Positions 1-12,900 of a DNA stretch of 64,000 bases are shown piece after piece (position 1 is the first letter of the stretch; each line of letters starts with the position of its first letter). Position numbers and translations under genes: made by a program. The stretch spans positions 119,501-183,500 of the forward strand of contig JAIGNY010004513.1 of NCBI GenBank assembly GCA_020152595.1. The letters are read 5' to 3'. Origin of the DNA: Chiridota heheva. Taxonomy: Eukaryota; Echinodermata; Holothuroidea; Apodida; Chiridotidae. The notes below the pieces were generated by a model that saw only the letters and a program-made list of their open reading frames with translations, was not told where the DNA came from and ran no database searches.

Positions 1-180
1 GGATATGACATAGTTGTACATGGATATACTGTACAATAGTTTTACATGGATATGCAATAGTTGTACATGGATATACTGTACAATAGTTGTACATGGATGT
101 ACAATAGTTGTACATGGATGTACAATAGTTGTACATGGATGTGCAATAGTTGTACATTGACAACAATACATACTTCTATT
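1..180. repeat. 21-bp tandem repeat at window start
   Basis: About eight degenerate copies of a unit like atagttgtacatggatgta (one more base completes it). Looser copies continue at 410-560 (tacatggatatgcaatag). It lies 5' of the first visible exon, presumably in an intron. Confidence 0.85.
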
Positions 181-661
181 TTACAATAAACATGCAATAA
201 AAGAAACATCTAAATAAGCTGGCTCACTAGTGTAACCAGTAACTTGAAAAATGAATGAAGAAATAGTTAATTCCATAAAGTATCAGATTTATTCAGATCT
301 GAAGGCTTTAGGTTGCCAGCTTGGAATTAACAGTATATCTCAATTGTGCATGAAATCATGAAGGATGTACTGTGCAATTTTGTTAGACATATGGATATAA
401 TATTCTTGAATGGCAATAGTTGTACATGAATATAGATCTACTGTAGAATAGACTGTACATGACTAAGCCTTATTTATACATGGATATGCAATAGTTAGAC
501 ATGGATGGATATGCAAATCTTATTATGGATATGCAGTCACATATGAATATGTAAATTTTAACTATTAATATGTAGTAGTAATTCATGGATATGCAAAAGC
601 AAGTAAAAATATACCAAAATTTCATGACATCAGTAATAATCTGTTATTTTCTTTTATCTAG

Positions 662-901
662 TTTGACATGTGGACTGATGTGCAGCGAAAGCGGTTCCTT
701 AGATACATCTTAAATCGATGCAAAAGAAGTCAGGTTCTATTCCTTCACAAGTTTTTCAACGATAACATTCCAGTTACCCACGCTGATTTCACAAACATTT
801 TGCCAAGATTTTTATCTTTGTACATATTTTCATTTTTGGATCCAAGGAGCCTAAGTAGAGCTGGAATGGTTTGCTGGCATTGGAAGTTTCTAACAGAACA
901 G
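662..901 (+). CDS. ECT2L: ECT2L-like exon 1 in window: F-box
   Basis: The acceptor ttttatctag precedes TTT GAC ATG and the donor is CAG|gtataa. It has 80 codons, phase 0 to 0. [20 protein letters not shown] followed by VCWHWK is a classical F-box. Since the exon opens in phase 0 behind an acceptor, the methionine at 668 need not be the start and an upstream exon is expected. Confidence 0.88.
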
Positions 902-3900
902 GTATAAGTGTTAGTTATGAAGTCAAAAAAGGAGAACAAACTATTTGTTTTCTTAACAAAATAATAATCTGTTAAATTAGTAGGCCTGTGTTATGTATGG
1001 TAATTGTCAACCTGGATCACTCTGATCTGGGGCATGAAGAAATTCCTCTTTAGAGGGGAATTGGTCAAAATTGCCCGAAGCATCCAGACTGTCAATTTCA
1101 CACTATACTGCACAAGCCACCAGCTTGCCAGACCAGTATGCAACCCAATCCCCTGCTCATTATCCTCACTCATTTAACTTGTGCATGGGTGCACTTTCAC
1201 CATGCAATCCAATCCTTTCTTCATTGTCCTCACTTCTGCTTGGGTGCACTTTCATTATGTGGCCACACAACACTGTGACTTAATGATAACAAGAGAGATT
1301 CCTTGTTATGAGTGTAAACAAGCTGGTGATAACGGAAGTCAGGTTGGGGTATCATTGTACTAGACTTTTTATATGAAAAGTCCGGTGTCGGGTACAGAAA
1401 GCTTTATAGAGAACCTCTCGGCATGGGTTTGTAGACCTACAAAGTAGAGGGACTGTACCTCTTGATGCGATAGCTTGGCAGGGGTGACAAGGGGCATATT
1501 TGTCCCCACTTTATCAACATTTATACCTATTGGATGGTTATATTTTAGCTTAATGAAGTTGAGGTTGTTAAGTCGGAAGAATATCTGAACTTTCTGTCTC
1601 CAGTTTTTAAAATGTATCTAGTCGGAGGTTTTGGGTCAGAAACTTCTAAAATTTGGCAATCTTGAAGAGTATGAAATTATTTGTTGAGGGTGTATTTTGG
1701 TTTTTAATGTATGGTTGTTATCATAGTCATTTTCATTTTATACATTTTGCATATTTTTTACTAAAAATATCCACTTTTGCATAATTAATTGCCTACAGCA
1801 CCTATACTGTGCTGAGTTCACACCAAGAAAGTACCACTTCGTTCACACTAAAGTGCACAAGTTCCCCTGTTAGCATGGAATACTATCCCTGTTAATCACC
1901 TTGTTATCTTTGCCTCAGTTACTTGTCTCATTGTTGCAATGTACAGTGAATATACAAGTTAGTTTGTGACGCTTTTGCCTCTTGATTTGAAATTAAGATT
2001 ATTCTGGAAAAGTGGAGAACAAATCTTTCCTCCTGACAGTTTGGAGGAAGATAAAATAAAAATGCATTCCAACTAGTAAGAGATTAATTATTTTATAAAT
2101 GATACAACATTTTTTTTACAAAATTTGATGCATGGGGGCCTGAGGTGTACTTTCTTGAATTCCATTGGGAATCCCTTAGGAAAGTAAACTGCTTTCAGCC
2201 AGCAGAAATAAGAAAATTGCCTGCTAAATTGTAAGACAATTAAGTATTGTTGATTTATAAAAGATTAAAATATTTACTTCCTGAGAATCCAGGGGGACAA
2301 ATCCCAAAGTTCCACTGTTTTTTTTCTTTCTGGAGGGAGTTTATTATTTTTAGCTAACACATAAGTTACAAAATCACTCTAGTGGAAAAGATACAGACTC
2401 AATGTAGATAACTCTCCAAACAGCTTTGGTTTTGACTTCAGCCGCCTCCAGCTGAATTTACATGTTTTAATGAAGAATAACTTGGTCTTTTGGATTGGGA
2501 TTGGTATGCCTCATAAAAGAGATAGTCGAGAGCCTATATTTAGTTTTAAGTCATTTAATTAGTGCATTTGTCATACAAATCAATTAAAAGAAAGGATGTA
2601 AAATATACATTAGAAATGGCTTTGCTTAAAACCAGTAACATCTCAACTGGCCCTCAAATGGAGCAGGGCCTGTTGGAGTAAAAATAATATATTTATTTGT
2701 TTTCCAAACCACAAAACTGTATACAGTTTCACCTCTTCAAGGCTCCTTCAAGATAACAAGTACTCCCACTGGTGTTACATGGTATTTCTAGTGACACACA
2801 TCTGAATATAATGGCAATCCTTTGTAATATAAGTAGTAACTGTAATCAATGCTGGCATTGTTTGTCTTTGCTGCTGGTGAAAGGTGAATTAAACTATTGA
2901 GCTTAGACCCATTTATACCTCAATGTTATAATGCAAAGTTAATCTTGTGGAATGATGTGGTTAATTTGTTGTTTCCAAATTGCAGGCCACATTTTTAAGC
3001 AGTGCCTTTACTAATGAAGAGTATAATCAATGGGAATATTGCAAAGAATGAAGACCATATCACCATAAATATATTTTTTTCCATGCAAAAAACTCCACAG
3101 AACTAAATTACTAAAAATGGCAACTCCCCATTTCATCTTCCTTTGATATCATCTTTACTATTTTGAATATTTTTGTGATAAAGCTGAGCTTAAGCATCAT
3201 TGATGTTCTGGTTGTATCTTAGTGTGATTTTTGTGAGGTAACTGAGTGTATTTGAAGGGTAATGCTGAGGCAGAGTGTTTATATATGCATTTAATGCACG
3301 GGGCAAAGAACTTTGGCCCGAGTAGAATGGCCTGATTTTCGGAGGGTCATTCGTGAGTGCAAAGCCCTTTGAACCGTGCATTAAATATGTATATAAACAC
3401 AATGCCAAATCTTTTTATCAAATTTTTGTGTTAAGATTGTTTAAAATGAATAAAAACAACTAAAAAGAATGAAAACGAGAAAACTTTACGTATATTTTGT
3501 CGCTTTAATAATTTTTTTTATTTGTTTTGAAAATAAAATAAACCAAACAAACATAATCCTGCATTAAGAGTATTTAATGCACGGGTCACAACACTGCAAG
3601 TACTTCATAGACATTTGATAAAACAATTTATCCCATGATGATGGCATTAAATCAATAAGATTTGTTTTCTTTTTAGATTGATATTAATTGTATTTTTGGA
3701 ATATGACAAAAAAATATTTTACAGCCAGTACCATTAGTTGGTCGGCAACCTGAAATGTACATATATTCTATTTTGGGCTAGGTTTTCCTTGTTGCTTCAT
3801 GCATTTAAAACAATAAGTCTAAGAATTTCATTATTTCTTCTTAGTGTAGAGCAATATCAGATGTAAACAGCAAACTTTAGTAACTTGATTTTCATGACAT

Positions 3901-6900
3901 TTGACTATGGTGAGTTGAAAATGGGTTTTATTTAACATTTTTTTCTTCCATTTTTTCAAGGACTCAATTTGGACACCCAAGTGTATGCGTCAAGGCTGGT
4001 TCCTGCCTTACACTCCAAAAAGAAATGAATATGGTGCTTGGAAGATTCATTACATTAAGTGCTTGCAAACATTGGACGTTGCCCACCCAACTGAAAAGGT
4101 TAGGCCAATCTTTGTACATTCATCAAGTCGTTATTATTCTCACACATCCTTTCTGGTAAAAGGCACCTCTGTTCTTCTTGTACCAGCTCTTCTTCTAAAT
4201 TGTCTAATTCTGCCCAAGATGTTGTCTGAATGTTTTCAAGATAGCTTTGTATCATTGGCTGATGGTCCCAAAATTTAAATTGCATGTGCAAATGCAGTAC
4301 CTGTGATGCTTGCCTTTTAATGAAATTTGAAAACAGGTATTGTTGATCAAATTTGATTTTATTGTAGTGAAGAGCTTGCCTATCATAAATGATTTAATTC
4401 ATGGGGTCTATTGTTTTGTGTGTTATATAATGTTTTTATGTTATCAGCTGTTTGAACAATTCTACAAGTTGAAGGCTGTGCTCAGTTGTAGTGATCTTGC
4501 ACTGTCACTCAGTGTGCAGTCAAGCTGACATTAGTTGTTATGCTCTCTAAATTCAAACTGTCAGACCCGACCTGATATATAAGCAGGTTGGGTCAGACTT
4601 TTCATCTTTATTTGCTTTATTCTGAAAACCACAAGTAATTAGGATCAAATTACCCTTAATAATGGCTCCATTGTACTAGTTTTCCTGTTGGTCCTGGGTT
4701 GTTGTGGAAGTTGGTGTTGAGTCCCATATTAGCAATGGATGAAGTCCTTATTGTGTGGTTATTTAAATGGATGAAGTCCTTATTGTGTGGTTGAGTGGTT
4801 ATTTTAATTAAAATAAGTGGTCTCATTATTTGCTGCAGTAATGCTACATCAAGATTGTGGTTATGATTTGCTGGAACAAACTTTTAAGGAGAAAAACAAG
4901 TTATGGGGCTGCTGACATAACACAATGTTATCACTTAAAACTGGCATCAAATTGTTATTATCATTAATATACAAAATTTATATGGTGCCTAAAATTCATT
5001 TTGAGTATTTGCATTTCATGACATATGCATTAGATCCTGGTAATGCACTACCTTGATTATTTGGTTTATTCCATTTTTGCAACAGGTGCATTTCTTAATA
5101 AAGCAAAAAAATACATAAATAAACCTTTCTTGTTTTTCATTCTTTTTAGTTGTTTCCATGCATTTTAAACAATCTAAGACAGAAATGTTATAAAGAGGTT
5201 AATGTTTTGGCATCGTGACACATTTAATACACTGTTCAAACGACTTTCCTCTGGCGAATGACCCTCCTAAAGTTAGGCCATCCCACTCAAGTCCTTTGCC
5301 CAGTGCATTGATAAACACTGCCTCAACATTTATCTTTAATTATCCAATGAATATTGCTCTTAGATGCTTTCCATTATAAAAAATACAGCAATGTAAAAGA
5401 TCAAATGCATACAAAATACAACTGAATAAATATAAAAAAAGGTGAATATGTAAAAGGTGAAAATTTATCAATAAAAATATACATTACAAGTAAATATACA
5501 AACAGTAAAAGGCAGATTTAAAAAGAAAATTTTGGCATGTTTCTTAAAAGTGTTTTGTTATTGGCATGTTTTGCATCCTCGGGTAGATTGTACCACAATA
5601 CATAAGTAGGAAGTCAAAACGAATATTTCTGTGTGTTAAAATGTAATACTAAAAATCATCAGCGGAAACTAAATTTTGTACATTCAAACTTAACCAGAAA
5701 AGTGCTACAGAGGTTAGTAGTAGATCAAGGATCTACTACTAGGGTAGGTGTGATTTTCTGTGTGATTTTTTAGGTGTGATTTTCTTCTCAGGACAAGATT
5801 TTTGGGAAATTTAATTCTTTTAATGATAATTGTGGTTGCTTTTGTTTCTATGTTTTCAAAAGAATTTCATGTAGAACTTTACTTGCAATATTATGAGAGT
5901 TGGTTAAAAGGCTGAATAGGTGGCCATGAAATTTAATCACACTGTCAAAAACCAATGGCTTTTTGTTGAGTGAAGGGAATTTCATGATAGGAGGACGATG
6001 TTGTTATAGAATTTTATCACATATATAAACTAGAACATCAATGATGTAGTAGCTCAACATATGTTGGGGTGCCATGGTATAAGCCTGTTTTTGTTGGTGG
6101 GTAGTTAATAGTTTGGGCGCTGCACTTTTGACAGTTTTCGAAATAGTGCAAGAATCTTGCCTCCTCGCCCCATGGTTCCTACTTATATGGTTTGAACGTG
6201 GCAGGATTTGAGGGAGCAAGGAAGCACTTTTCCCACCATCACTTTTTGTCCAAATGGATACTTTTGTATGGTGGTGTGTTGCATTTTAGAATGATTTTGT
6301 AAACTCCCCTCCTCCGCACACTCACGCACTTTTGACTTTCCTCCACTCTCGGTAGGCAAATCCCACCTATAGGTTTCAGATTGGGGAGCCAGGACCAATG
6401 TTGACAATTACCATCTATCGGTCGAATAGGTAAAAGGCTTATTTTGAAAATTGCTGCTCATAAAATTATTGAGGGCATGCCTCCTCCCATTACGACCCTC
6501 GGTGCCGGTGCCCCTGGTACAATGACATGCTTTAATTGTGTCAAATAAATACTAAATGTATATAACAACTCTATGTAATATGTAATATTTGTGAAAGTGG
6601 AAATTTCTATTTCATTTTAATCTTCAAGAATGACCTAGAATAATTATTTCATATCAGTTTCATAAGGGTGCCTCGGAGCCCAGTCCCCTTAACAATTGAA
6701 ATTTTCCACAAATAGAAGAAAATTTCCTGAAAATTAAATAAATTTCCTAAAACAAAGAAAATTTCTGAAAATTGACTAGATTCTTGAAAATTAAACAAGA
6801 TTTTCTGATTAGCAGCAACATTTTATGGAAACTTGTTTTACCAAACGATTTTCCCACTTGTAACTGGAAATCTTTTGGGGTTCTTCCCCCTGAGAGGTGA

Positions 6901-9900
6901 CCCTTCCGGTGCCCCTGGCCCGGTAACCCGCCAAAAAATTCTACCTTATAGCCTTGCCCCCTCTTACCCCCTAGAGAGGATAGTTTTCCCCTAATAATGC
7001 AATCTGGCTACGCCACTGGCATCAATACATGTCTTTGACATAAATTGTATCCATTGTCATATTCTTTCTTTCGTTCTGTTGATAGAGCAATTTATATGGA
7101 AGAATGAGTGATGGCAGCAGACAATTAGAGAAAGAGCAAAGGGAACGAAGAAAGAAAGCACTAGAGGCCAGGAATGCAGACAAGCAAACAACATGTAAGG
7201 CAAGGGGTGGGTCCAAAACCAAATTTGGTACACCTGTCACTTAATTTTGCCCACCACTTTTTCAAAAATTGTGGTACTGGTCGGTCTGACAAGCAAAATG
7301 AACAGTAAATATTGAATGGTAATCATTTGATTTGGAGGGAAAATTTATTCTCAAGGAGTACTTTAATCAAATTTTGGTCATTTTTCCATGAAGCCATATC
7401 TTTCCTTTGGAGAAAGGGTACATCAATCATTCATAGTTATTGCACTCATCACCTCAGGCACAACTATTTTTATTACCAGTTTGCAAACAAATTTCTCCCA
7501 CTAAGACACATAACACAGATGAGTGATTTATCACAAAAGTGCCCTGATTACTCTTCACTGGCTTCTGTAATCTTATACACACAAATAGCCTTGGGTTACT
7601 TGACTGGTTTGCATGGGGTTGGCAGATAAACAATCATTGTTTGGAATGGGAACAATACACTGAACAGGAAGTCAGGTTGGTAATTGCCATACCTGAGTTT
7701 TCAGGATTAAGTCAGGTGCTGGGTGCAGGTAGGTTTAAAGAGAATTTTTTTGGCATGTCATCAAAAGAGGATGAGGAGGGGTGAGGGGGAGAGGGGGGGG
7801 GTATAGATATTCCAGACATCTCATCAACACATTAGGGAAGAGCCATGCACTCACAATGTGATACTTTGCCAAGCTGATGATACATGACCCCTAAAACAAA
7901 CATTTCTCACTATTTTTTTTCAAAGCACTTTTAACTAATTATGCCTATAGGCGTAAAATAAGTAAAAACCCATCGATTTAAAACTCATTTGTGTATCAGG
8001 GTTGGATAAACAACTTGCCTGCTCCCCATAAAATTTTATCACATGCTGTGGTACTCACCACACTTAATTAAGCCATGGCGAGTAAAAATCTTGCCTCATG
8101 CATTGTTCTAGGGAACAAAAGATTGCTGCCCTAGGAAAGGAATTCTAATTATTTTATGAAAAGAAATTTATATAAAGAGAACAAATGCATTCCAGACTTG
8201 AATAGCAGCCATTGCAGAATTTGTTCTGAGATGAAAAAAGTGTAATAATAGATTTGAAGACTGAATGGAATTGATAATGAAGTGTCTTGAGAATAAATAG
8301 CAAAAAAACTAAAGTTTTAAATAATAAATCTGACGACTGAATAAAATTAATAATAAAGTGTAGATTTGAGAACTGAATGGAATTTATAATGAACTTGGAA
8401 TGAATAGCAAAAATACTAAGTCTTCCCTTGAATAGAGTGGACACATAATAGACTTATGATAATCTGCAAATTAATATGTGCTGAATTTTTATTTTCATTC
8501 TGATTTGGTAGAAAGATCAGCTCTATCTGGTTTATAAGGGGAAATTGTTGAGCATGTTTTTGTGGAAGTGTCAGATTTAAGTTAAGGCTGGGGAGGGGGC
8601 TGTAGTGCAATGGAGAGAGTGGAGGTTATAGTGAAGGTTGGAATGATGAGTTGGTTAAGAGTATATTTGGTAGATGAGTGAATGGCAAAAGGTGGGTTGG
8701 GGTAGTAGGTGATTGGAAGGTGAATAGGGGATGTTAGGTGAATGGGGGTGGTAGGTGAATGATTGGGGCATGGGGTGGTAGGTGAATGGGGAATGTAGTA
8801 CGGGGTGGAATGAAGGGGGGCATTGTTGAGGGGATTGATGGAATGGGGAAGTGAGGGAATGGTAGTGAGAGGAAAGAATGTTGGGTGGAAGATGGTAGAA
8901 TGATTGGTAGATGTAGGAATTAGGATGAAGGTAGGATAGCGTGGGGGACGGGATGGGATGAAATGTTGGACAAGGTGAGATGGCATGTGGGACAGGGTGT
9001 CGTGTGGGACAGGATGTCATGCATATAGGACAGGGTGGAATAGCATGTGGGACAGGGTGGCATGGCATGTGAAAGAAGGTAGTGTCATGGCATTTATTAC
9101 AGGCAGGGATGGCATATGGGACAGGGTGGGATAGCATGTAGGACAAGGTGGGATGGCATTGGGGACAGAGTGTAATGACATGTGAGACAGGATTGCATGT
9201 CGTCTGGATTTCAGGTGGGATGGCATATGGGAAAGGGTGGGATAACATGTGGGATTGGATTGAATGGCCTGTAGGACAGGGTGGGATGGCATGTGGTACA
9301 TGGAAGGATGGCATGTGGGAAAGGGTAGGATGGTATAGGGAGGGATGGGATATGGGACAAATTGGCAAGGTATATGGGACATGAAGGGATTGCATGATAT
9401 ATGGGACAGGGTGGCATGGTGTATGGGACAAGGTAGCTTGGCATATGTGACAGGGTGGCAAGGCATATGGTGGGATGTCATCTTGATTGCAGGTGTGATG
9501 GCATACAGGTTATGTTGTGGAATGGTATCTGGATTTCATGTATGATTTCCTGTAGGGAGGGAGCATGGTATGGTATGTGGAACAGAGGGTGAGATGGCAG
9601 GAGTGATAGAGGCTGGAAAGCATGTTATTAGTGGCAAGGGGATGTGTATCATTTCATTTAAAGAAAGTGCCCCTTGAAACATGGACGACATGAAACTGCC
9701 ACTGTCATTTTCATCCTGTTTCAAGGACATTCCCTCAATGAGTTAACTATGTATTATGCAATCATTTGACTGCAAATTTTGTTATAATACGAAGTAGAGT
9801 AATGTGGAAATGAAATAAGAAACTTGAATCTTTTTATTGACTGCATGTCAGTGTCACGTAATTGTTCATGCGGTCACTAGAATGCCACAGGCACAGAAAT

Positions 9901-12900
9901 CCTGGATGGAGTAGTATTCAAGGGGCGGATTCTGTAATGTGTGATGTCTGGTTTCATTCTTGAACACCTTAGTGTAATTCTGTCATTTTTCATGTATATT
10001 TTTTATAAATTGATGGTCAAATAAATAAAAAAAACAGCAATGAAGAAAGAATTTATAAATTAAATGTATTTGTACTTGTTGGTACTACACTTGTAGCATG
10101 AAGCAATATCTTTCCTTAGGAGAAATGGTCCATCAATCATTCACAGTTAATGCACATTATTACCTCAGGCATTAAGATACACAGTTATTTTTACCACCAG
10201 TTTGAAAACAAACTTCTCCCATTAAGACACCTAACATGGATGAGTGATTTCAAACACAAATGTGCCTTGATTATTCAGCTCTGGCTTTGTGTAATCTTAT
10301 ACATGCAAAATAGCCTTGGGCAATTTGGCTGTGGCATGCATGGTTGGCAAATAAACAATCATTGTTTAGAGTGGAAACACAATACACTGAACAGGAAGTC
10401 GGGTTGGTAATTGTCATACCCGAGTTTTCAGGATTAACTCAGGTGTCGGGTGCGTGTAGGTTTCAAAAGAAACTTTTCTGCATGAGTGTAAATACATCAA
10501 GTTGCGAATCACAACTGGCAATGAATGCTTTATAAATGCTGCAATAAAATGTGAACAAGGTTTATGATAAGTTAGAAGTTAATTGGTGTGTAAACTTTAA
10601 AGGTGGTGCTGTCACCCATTTCTGAACTGAATCTAGTGGAATGTTGGTAGGTAGAAGTGTGTGGAATTTGGCAGTATTTCAAGAAATCCCTATTCAACTT
10701 GCTTTTCAGCTTGTAAGTACTGGTTGTTTTTATGAGATCCAGGTATGTTTCATAAAAATATGCACTGAAAAGAGGGAAATCTGCATTGATGCTTGATATA
10801 TTTAACAAGTACAGTACCATGCCTGATCTCGAAATAATTATAACTTGCACCCGATCAAACGTTGTATTGTGTATAGTTATGTACAGTATAGTGATTGACC
10901 CAAATTTTAACCACCTCAAATTTCAACCACTACACAGTACGTCATCATGCGATTTTACCCACCTTACCAAATTTGCAAAATTGTTACGATTACAAATTGT
11001 TAATTTAATTCCATTTCCATTTATAGATGCTTTGTACTTGATTGTACAGTTTTAGAATCAAAATTTATTGAAGTTTATTTGACCAGTATCAACATTGTAT
11101 GTTTTGCTGGTACATCTGCTGGGTAATTAGGCATTTTTGATACACAAGTGGTTTAAATTTTGGTCAAAAGAACTTGTGACTCTTTTAAGCCATGCATGGT
11201 TCAATAATTAAACAGTGCATTTCAATGAATTCATCATCATTGGAAAAAAGGCAGTTTCTAGAAATCTTATATGGTCTTTTGAAATGATAATTTTCCAATC
11301 TTCAAGAAACTGATTGAAGTTATGTTCTTAAATCTTATTTATGGTAGCTTTTTTAATACAGGCAATAGCTTAATTTGCTCTTCTTTGGTCACTTTCCAAT
11401 GTTTTATTGTACTTCCTATATTTAGCTCTTATTATATTCTTAAGATTTCTTTTGTTTTCACAAAGTAACTTGGAGAGAAAGACCCCCATGGCTTGATCCA
11501 GACCCCAAACCAATGGACCTTGAGCATGCTCACAACAACTTGACTGGGTCAGCCAATCCTGAGTGGGATCCAGCAAGGACACGAGGTCATCTAAGGTCAT
11601 TTACAGAGCCGTCAGCAAGATCATTTGACTACGGATTGGACTCGGCCAATAGAAAAAAGCACCATAGAGCAACAAGTGTAAGTGATATAAAACAGAGCCT
11701 TGTTTTTATTCTATTATACCATTTCTTTTTCCAATAGAGGAACTGATTCCTATCAAATATTGAAATTGAAGAAAAACTTTAGAGAATAACATAAACAATT
11801 TAGGCTTTTTCTCCTCTCCATGCACACATCATCAATTTTTCATATGTCAAAAAAATCCTCAAACTTTAATAAATAATAACTCGAAGACTGAATATGCTAT
11901 ACAGGTATGAACTAAGAAACAGGCATATATTATCATGGCTGGAAAATATAGCAGTCCACCTCACCAATGGTCCAGAAATTTGTTCAGGTCTGCGGAAAGA
12001 GAAAGGGAAAAAGGACAAGAATAAAGGGAAAAGGGGAGAAAGAAAAGGGAAAGTGAATAAAATAGAGAGCAAAAGGGGAAAAGAAATGTGTGAAAGAAAG
12101 AAAGCTCTGTTGAGCTGCTCTATTATCTTTTACCTCTGCCAACAAAGTTGGACGGAGGTTATGTTTTCGCCTGCTTTTGTCTGTTTGTTCGCAATCAACA
12201 TATCTCAAGAACTGATAATTAGATTTTGATTAAATTTGGTGTGTGTTTTTGTTTTTACTGCCTTAGGAAGAAGTGATTAGGGGAAGGGCCTTAATGGAGG
12301 GATGGGGATGTATCAGGATGAGATCTGTCAAAACTTATATAGTTGAAACTTTCCAATGGAATGTGCTTAACAATGAATTCATGCCTGAAAAGAAAACAAA
12401 GCAATCAATTTTCTGGACTCTTAATAGGGTGTTGCTCTTAAGAAAATCAGTTTGAGTGGTTTCTGGTGTCAAAGAGATTCAAAACAATTGGCTTTTTGCT
12501 TGAAAGGAAAATGATTGAATGTGAATCTTGGCTGAATAGAACTCAAACAATGAATACTTAGCCTGAATAAAACTGAAAACAATGAAATCAATGATCAGAG
12601 GTTGTATCCTGACATGTTTAGAAGGCAAATGACAATACAGATCAACAGTGAGAAAGAGATTGTTTGGGGATATAACTTGGTGGGTCTAGGATTTTGAGGT
12701 GGATTATATTGGGGATGGGGAATGAATAGCGGCAGAGTCATGTGCTCTACAGTGTGCTGAATTTCTAGTTTGAATTAGTTTGTGCTTGAACTGACACTTG
12801 AAAGTCAATAAACATTATAAAGCACTGCCAAAACTATGTTCATTTTTCTATTTGCTCATTTAACTTACTTGGAGGACCCGCTTATTCATCTTGTCCTGTA

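Noticed and set aside
1071..1363. Two overlapping 60-70 codon frames
   Set aside because: Short internal repetition (cactttcaccatg/cactttcattatg) and a piece of repeat R1; no splice or domain support.
8582..9481. Long His/Pro-rich frames on the - strand
   Set aside because: Products of a minisatellite; overlapping frames on both strands are equally long and none has a domain.
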